In this document: piece after piece, positions 62,152 to 64,000 of the stretch
Position numbering within the stretch: position 1 is the stretch's first letter
How the letters are laid out: each line of letters begins with the position of its first letter
From: Tsuneonella aeria
GTDB taxonomy: Bacteria; Pseudomonadota; Alphaproteobacteria; Sphingomonadales; Sphingomonadaceae
Reading direction: 5' to 3'
Assembly (NCBI RefSeq): GCF_009827495.1
Contig: NZ_WTZA01000002.1
Span: 561,894 to 625,893 of the forward strand
DNA length: 64,000 bases
Translations under genes and position numbers: made by a program
Notes under the pieces: generated by a model
What the model was told of the DNA's origin: nothing
The model's database searches: none
What the model saw: only the letters and a program-made list of their open reading frames with translations

Positions 62152-63414
62152 ATGTTGCGTCGTGCGCCGATCATTCTGGCCGGGATCATGTTGTTGCCCG
62201 GGGCGGCCCTGGCGGCGCCCTCTCCGGAACAAGTGGCCCAGGCCGCGCTATCGTCGGCACCGGTCTGGGATGGCCACAACGATGTGCCGGAGCAATTCCG
62301 CGACCGCTATCGCAACGTGATCGCCGGGGTCGATTTCGCCGACACGCGCGATACCGCCGATCCCGCCCGGGGGAAGGGGCCGATGCACACCGACCTCGCG
62401 CGGCTCGCGCAAGGGCGGGTGGGGGCACAGTTCTGGTCGGTCTATGTTGACGCCGGGCTGAGCGAGCAGCAGGCGGTCCAGGCCACGCTGGAACAGATCG
62501 ACGTCATGAAGCGCGTGCTGGCCCGTCATCCGGACCGGCTGGAGTTCGTGACCACCGCCGACGGCGCGGCACGCGCGATGCGGGCCGGGCGAATCGCTTC
62601 GCTGATCGGGATGGAAGGGGGCCACTCGATCGGATCGAGCCTGGCGGTGCTGCGCCAGATGCACGCGCTCGGCGCGCGCTACCTGACGCTGACCCATTCG
62701 CGCAACACGCCGTGGGCCGACAGTTCGACCGACACCCCCACTCACAACGGACTCACCGATTTCGGGCGCGACGTGGTCCGCGAGATGAACCGGCTCGGGA
62801 TGCTGGTCGATCTCAGCCACGTGAGCGAGAAGACGATGTCGGACGTGCTCGACATCACGGGCGCGCCGGTCATGTTCAGCCATTCCGGCGCGCGCGCGGT
62901 CAACGGCCACGCGCGCAACGTGCCGGACGCCATCCTGGCACGAATGAAAGCCAACGGCGGCATCGTGATGGCTGTTGGCTACCCCGATTTCCTTAGCGAG
63001 AAGCGCCGCCAGTGGAGCGCGATCCTCGCCGGGGAAGAAGCGCGGCTGAAGGCGCTGTGGCGCGGCGATCCTGCCGCGGTCTCGGCGGGCCTGGCGGCAT
63101 GGCGCGCGAACAATCCGGAGGTCAAGGCCACCGTCTCCGACTGGGCGGATCACATCGACCACATACGGAAAGTCGCCGGTATCGACCATATCGGGATCGG
63201 CGGCGACTATGACGGAATGGAAACCGGCCCTGTCGGCGCGGAAGATGCCGCCGGTTATCCCGCCCTGTTCACCGAGCTTGCGCGGCGCGGCTACTCGCGC
63301 GCGGACCTCGAGAAGATCGCCAGCCGCAACATGGACCGGGTGCTGCGGGGGGCCGAAGCGTACGCCGTATCACGCCGCGGCGACCCACCGTTCGAGAATC
63401 CGGCCGTCTTCTAG
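62152..63414 (+). CDS. Membrane dipeptidase (M19, renal dipeptidase family)
   Basis: Zinc dipeptidase of 420 residues with a signal peptide ([15 protein letters not shown]). Metal and active-site motifs of M19 are [17 protein letters not shown] (HxD), [17 protein letters not shown] (bridging Glu), [12 protein letters not shown] (His), [16 protein letters not shown] (His) and [11 protein letters not shown] (Asp). It is periplasmic and probably hydrolyses dipeptides, including D-amino-acid ones. GGGGAGA is the ribosome site. The stop interlocks with the DUF1810 gene (CTAG). Confidence 0.94.
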   Translation: MLRRAPIILAGIMLLPGAALAAPSPEQVAQAALSSAPVWDGHNDVPEQFRDRYRNVIAGVDFADTRDTADPARGKGPMHTDLARLAQGRVGAQFWSVYVDAGLSEQQAVQATLEQIDVMKRVLARHPDRLEFVTTADGAARAMRAGRIASLIGMEGGHSIGSSLAVLRQMHALGARYLTLTHSRNTPWADSSTDTPTHNGLTDFGRDVVREMNRLGMLVDLSHVSEKTMSDVLDITGAPVMFSHSGARAVNGHARNVPDAILARMKANGGIVMAVGYPDFLSEKRRQWSAILAGEEARLKALWRGDPAAVSAGLAAWRANNPEVKATVSDWADHIDHIRKVAGIDHIGIGGDYDGMETGPVGAEDAAGYPALFTELARRGYSRADLEKIASRNMDRVLRGAEAYAVSRRGDPPFENPAVF

Positions 63415-63833
63415 AGGCGCCGAAGAGTCTCCGGATCGCGTTGCCCGCCATAAAAGGCGGTTAGCGCGGCGCCGAACGGCGCTCGGCCGGCACTCACCGT
63501 GTCGAACAAGGTCATCGAGCTGCGGAACTTGATGGCGTCGATCGCGCCGAGAATCGTTTCGGCCGATCGCCGCCCGGCCCACGTCAACATGGCATCCGTG
63601 CAGGTCAGCAGCCGCGCGCCCAGCACCGGATGGTCGAGGTAGTCACGTGCTTCGGACGGGCTTTCGATTGTGTAGAAACGGGCCAGATCGCTGCGGCCCA
63701 GCCCTGCGATCTGCGGAAACACGAACCACATCCAGTGGCTGCGCTTCTCGCCGGCGCGAAGCTCTGCCAGCGCCATTTCGAACACACCGTTGTCCTGCGC
63801 AGCCAGAAACCGGGCAAGACCGGATGCGGCCAC
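63411..63833 (-). CDS. DUF1810 family protein
   Basis: The product has 140 residues. The GTG at 63833 places the family start at once ([20 protein letters not shown]). [21 protein letters not shown] is the hallmark of DUF1810 (calpastatin-like annotation in older databases). Function is unknown. No better ribosome site is visible and no ATG precedes the domain. Confidence 0.85.
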   Translation of the reverse strand: MAASGLARFLAAQDNGVFEMALAELRAGEKRSHWMWFVFPQIAGLGRSDLARFYTIESPSEARDYLDHPVLGARLLTCTDAMLTWAGRRSAETILGAIDAIKFRSSMTLFDTVSAGRAPFGAALTAFYGGQRDPETLRRL

Positions 63834-63887
63834 GCTATCGCCGGGTGCTGCGCGGGTGAAACCTGTGTCCCACCGGCAGCGCTTCCG

Positions 63888-64000
63888 ATGGTGGAGGTCC
63901 TCCCCGACAGCGATTTGCAGGCACTGGCCGATCACCCGCGGTTGCGGGGATCGGTGACGGAGGAATCCCGAAACCGCCGCGAAATGTATCGCGCCGCCTC
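63888..64000 (+). CDS. Possible 5' end of a gene cut by the window edge
   Basis: From ATG 63888 the frame is open to the edge, giving MVEVLPDSDLQALADHPRLR and then GSVTEESRNRREMYRAA. Codon use looks like the neighbours but no clear ribosome site precedes it, and the frame is also open upstream without a start. Too short to assign. Confidence 0.35.
   Translation, partial: MVEVLPDSDLQALADHPRLRGSVTEESRNRREMYRAA

Noticed and set aside
1..64000. CRISPR arrays, rRNA and tRNA genes, insertion sequences
   Set aside because: No spaced direct repeats, no rRNA sequence and no tRNA clover-leaf with a GTTCRA loop were found. The only mobile-element gene seen is the integrase.

Overview
The window is high-GC DNA from an alphaproteobacterium, most likely order Sphingomonadales (Erythrobacteraceae or Sphingomonadaceae; genus not resolved). 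Support comes from the permuted two-piece tmRNA with an ANDN-type tag, the alphaproteobacterial cytochrome c oxidase gene order (ctaC-ctaD ... ctaB-ctaG-ctaE-surf1), the UbiK/BMFP protein, the A/K-rich tail on ribosomal protein L21 and the many small conserved sphingomonad-type genes. Genes are packed tightly. Neighbours on the same strand often share ATGA, GTGA, TTGA or TGATG junctions, and six convergent pairs interlock their stop codons in a 4-bp overlap.

Positions 1 to about 10.8 kb look like an accessory heavy-metal island: an isoprenylcysteine-methyltransferase-like fragment, a small secreted Cys/His protein, a czcCBA RND efflux operon whose czcC is broken by an internal deletion, a CzcD-type exporter, a ZIP transporter, a second small CDF-like transporter, a ynfA remnant and a large tyrosine recombinase. 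A REP-like hairpin sits on the recombinase stop codon.

From about 11 to 28 kb the window is chromosomal: YghU-type glutathione enzyme, topoisomerase IB, PncC and NAD synthase, followed by a compact type III polyketide synthase / methyltransferase / flavoprotein trio, branched-chain aminotransferase, TlyA, TspO, UbiK, RecF, a PspC gene behind a perfect sigma-54 promoter, an SDR, a NUDIX hydrolase, two TPM-domain proteins with LemA, and MscL. Upstream of the aminotransferase is a structured RNA with an 18-codon ORF whose Shine-Dalgarno matches the 16S 3' end over 15 nt.

From 28 to 44 kb lie tmRNA, an arginine succinyltransferase pathway segment (M20 hydrolase-astA-astB), malate synthase G, an Asp/Glu racemase, a subtilase, a dGTPase-like protein, RuvX, a DUF3089 hydrolase, an AI-2E-family permease and the lepB-acpS-pdxJ-pyrE run. 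From 44 to 55 kb come the aa3-type oxidase and its assembly genes, then thrC, an RNA methyltransferase and folB. From 55 to 64 kb come rplU-rpmA, a GNAT, a TetR regulator divergent from a ferritin-like hydrolase, an S41 protease lipoprotein, a SWIB protein, a frameshifted DoxX-like gene, a flavin-binding stress protein, a membrane dipeptidase and a DUF1810 protein.

The candidates most worth following up are the 18-codon ORF RNA, the type III PKS trio, the sigma-54 PspC operon, the ATT-started gene, the broken czcC in an otherwise intact metal island, and the interlocked convergent stop codons.
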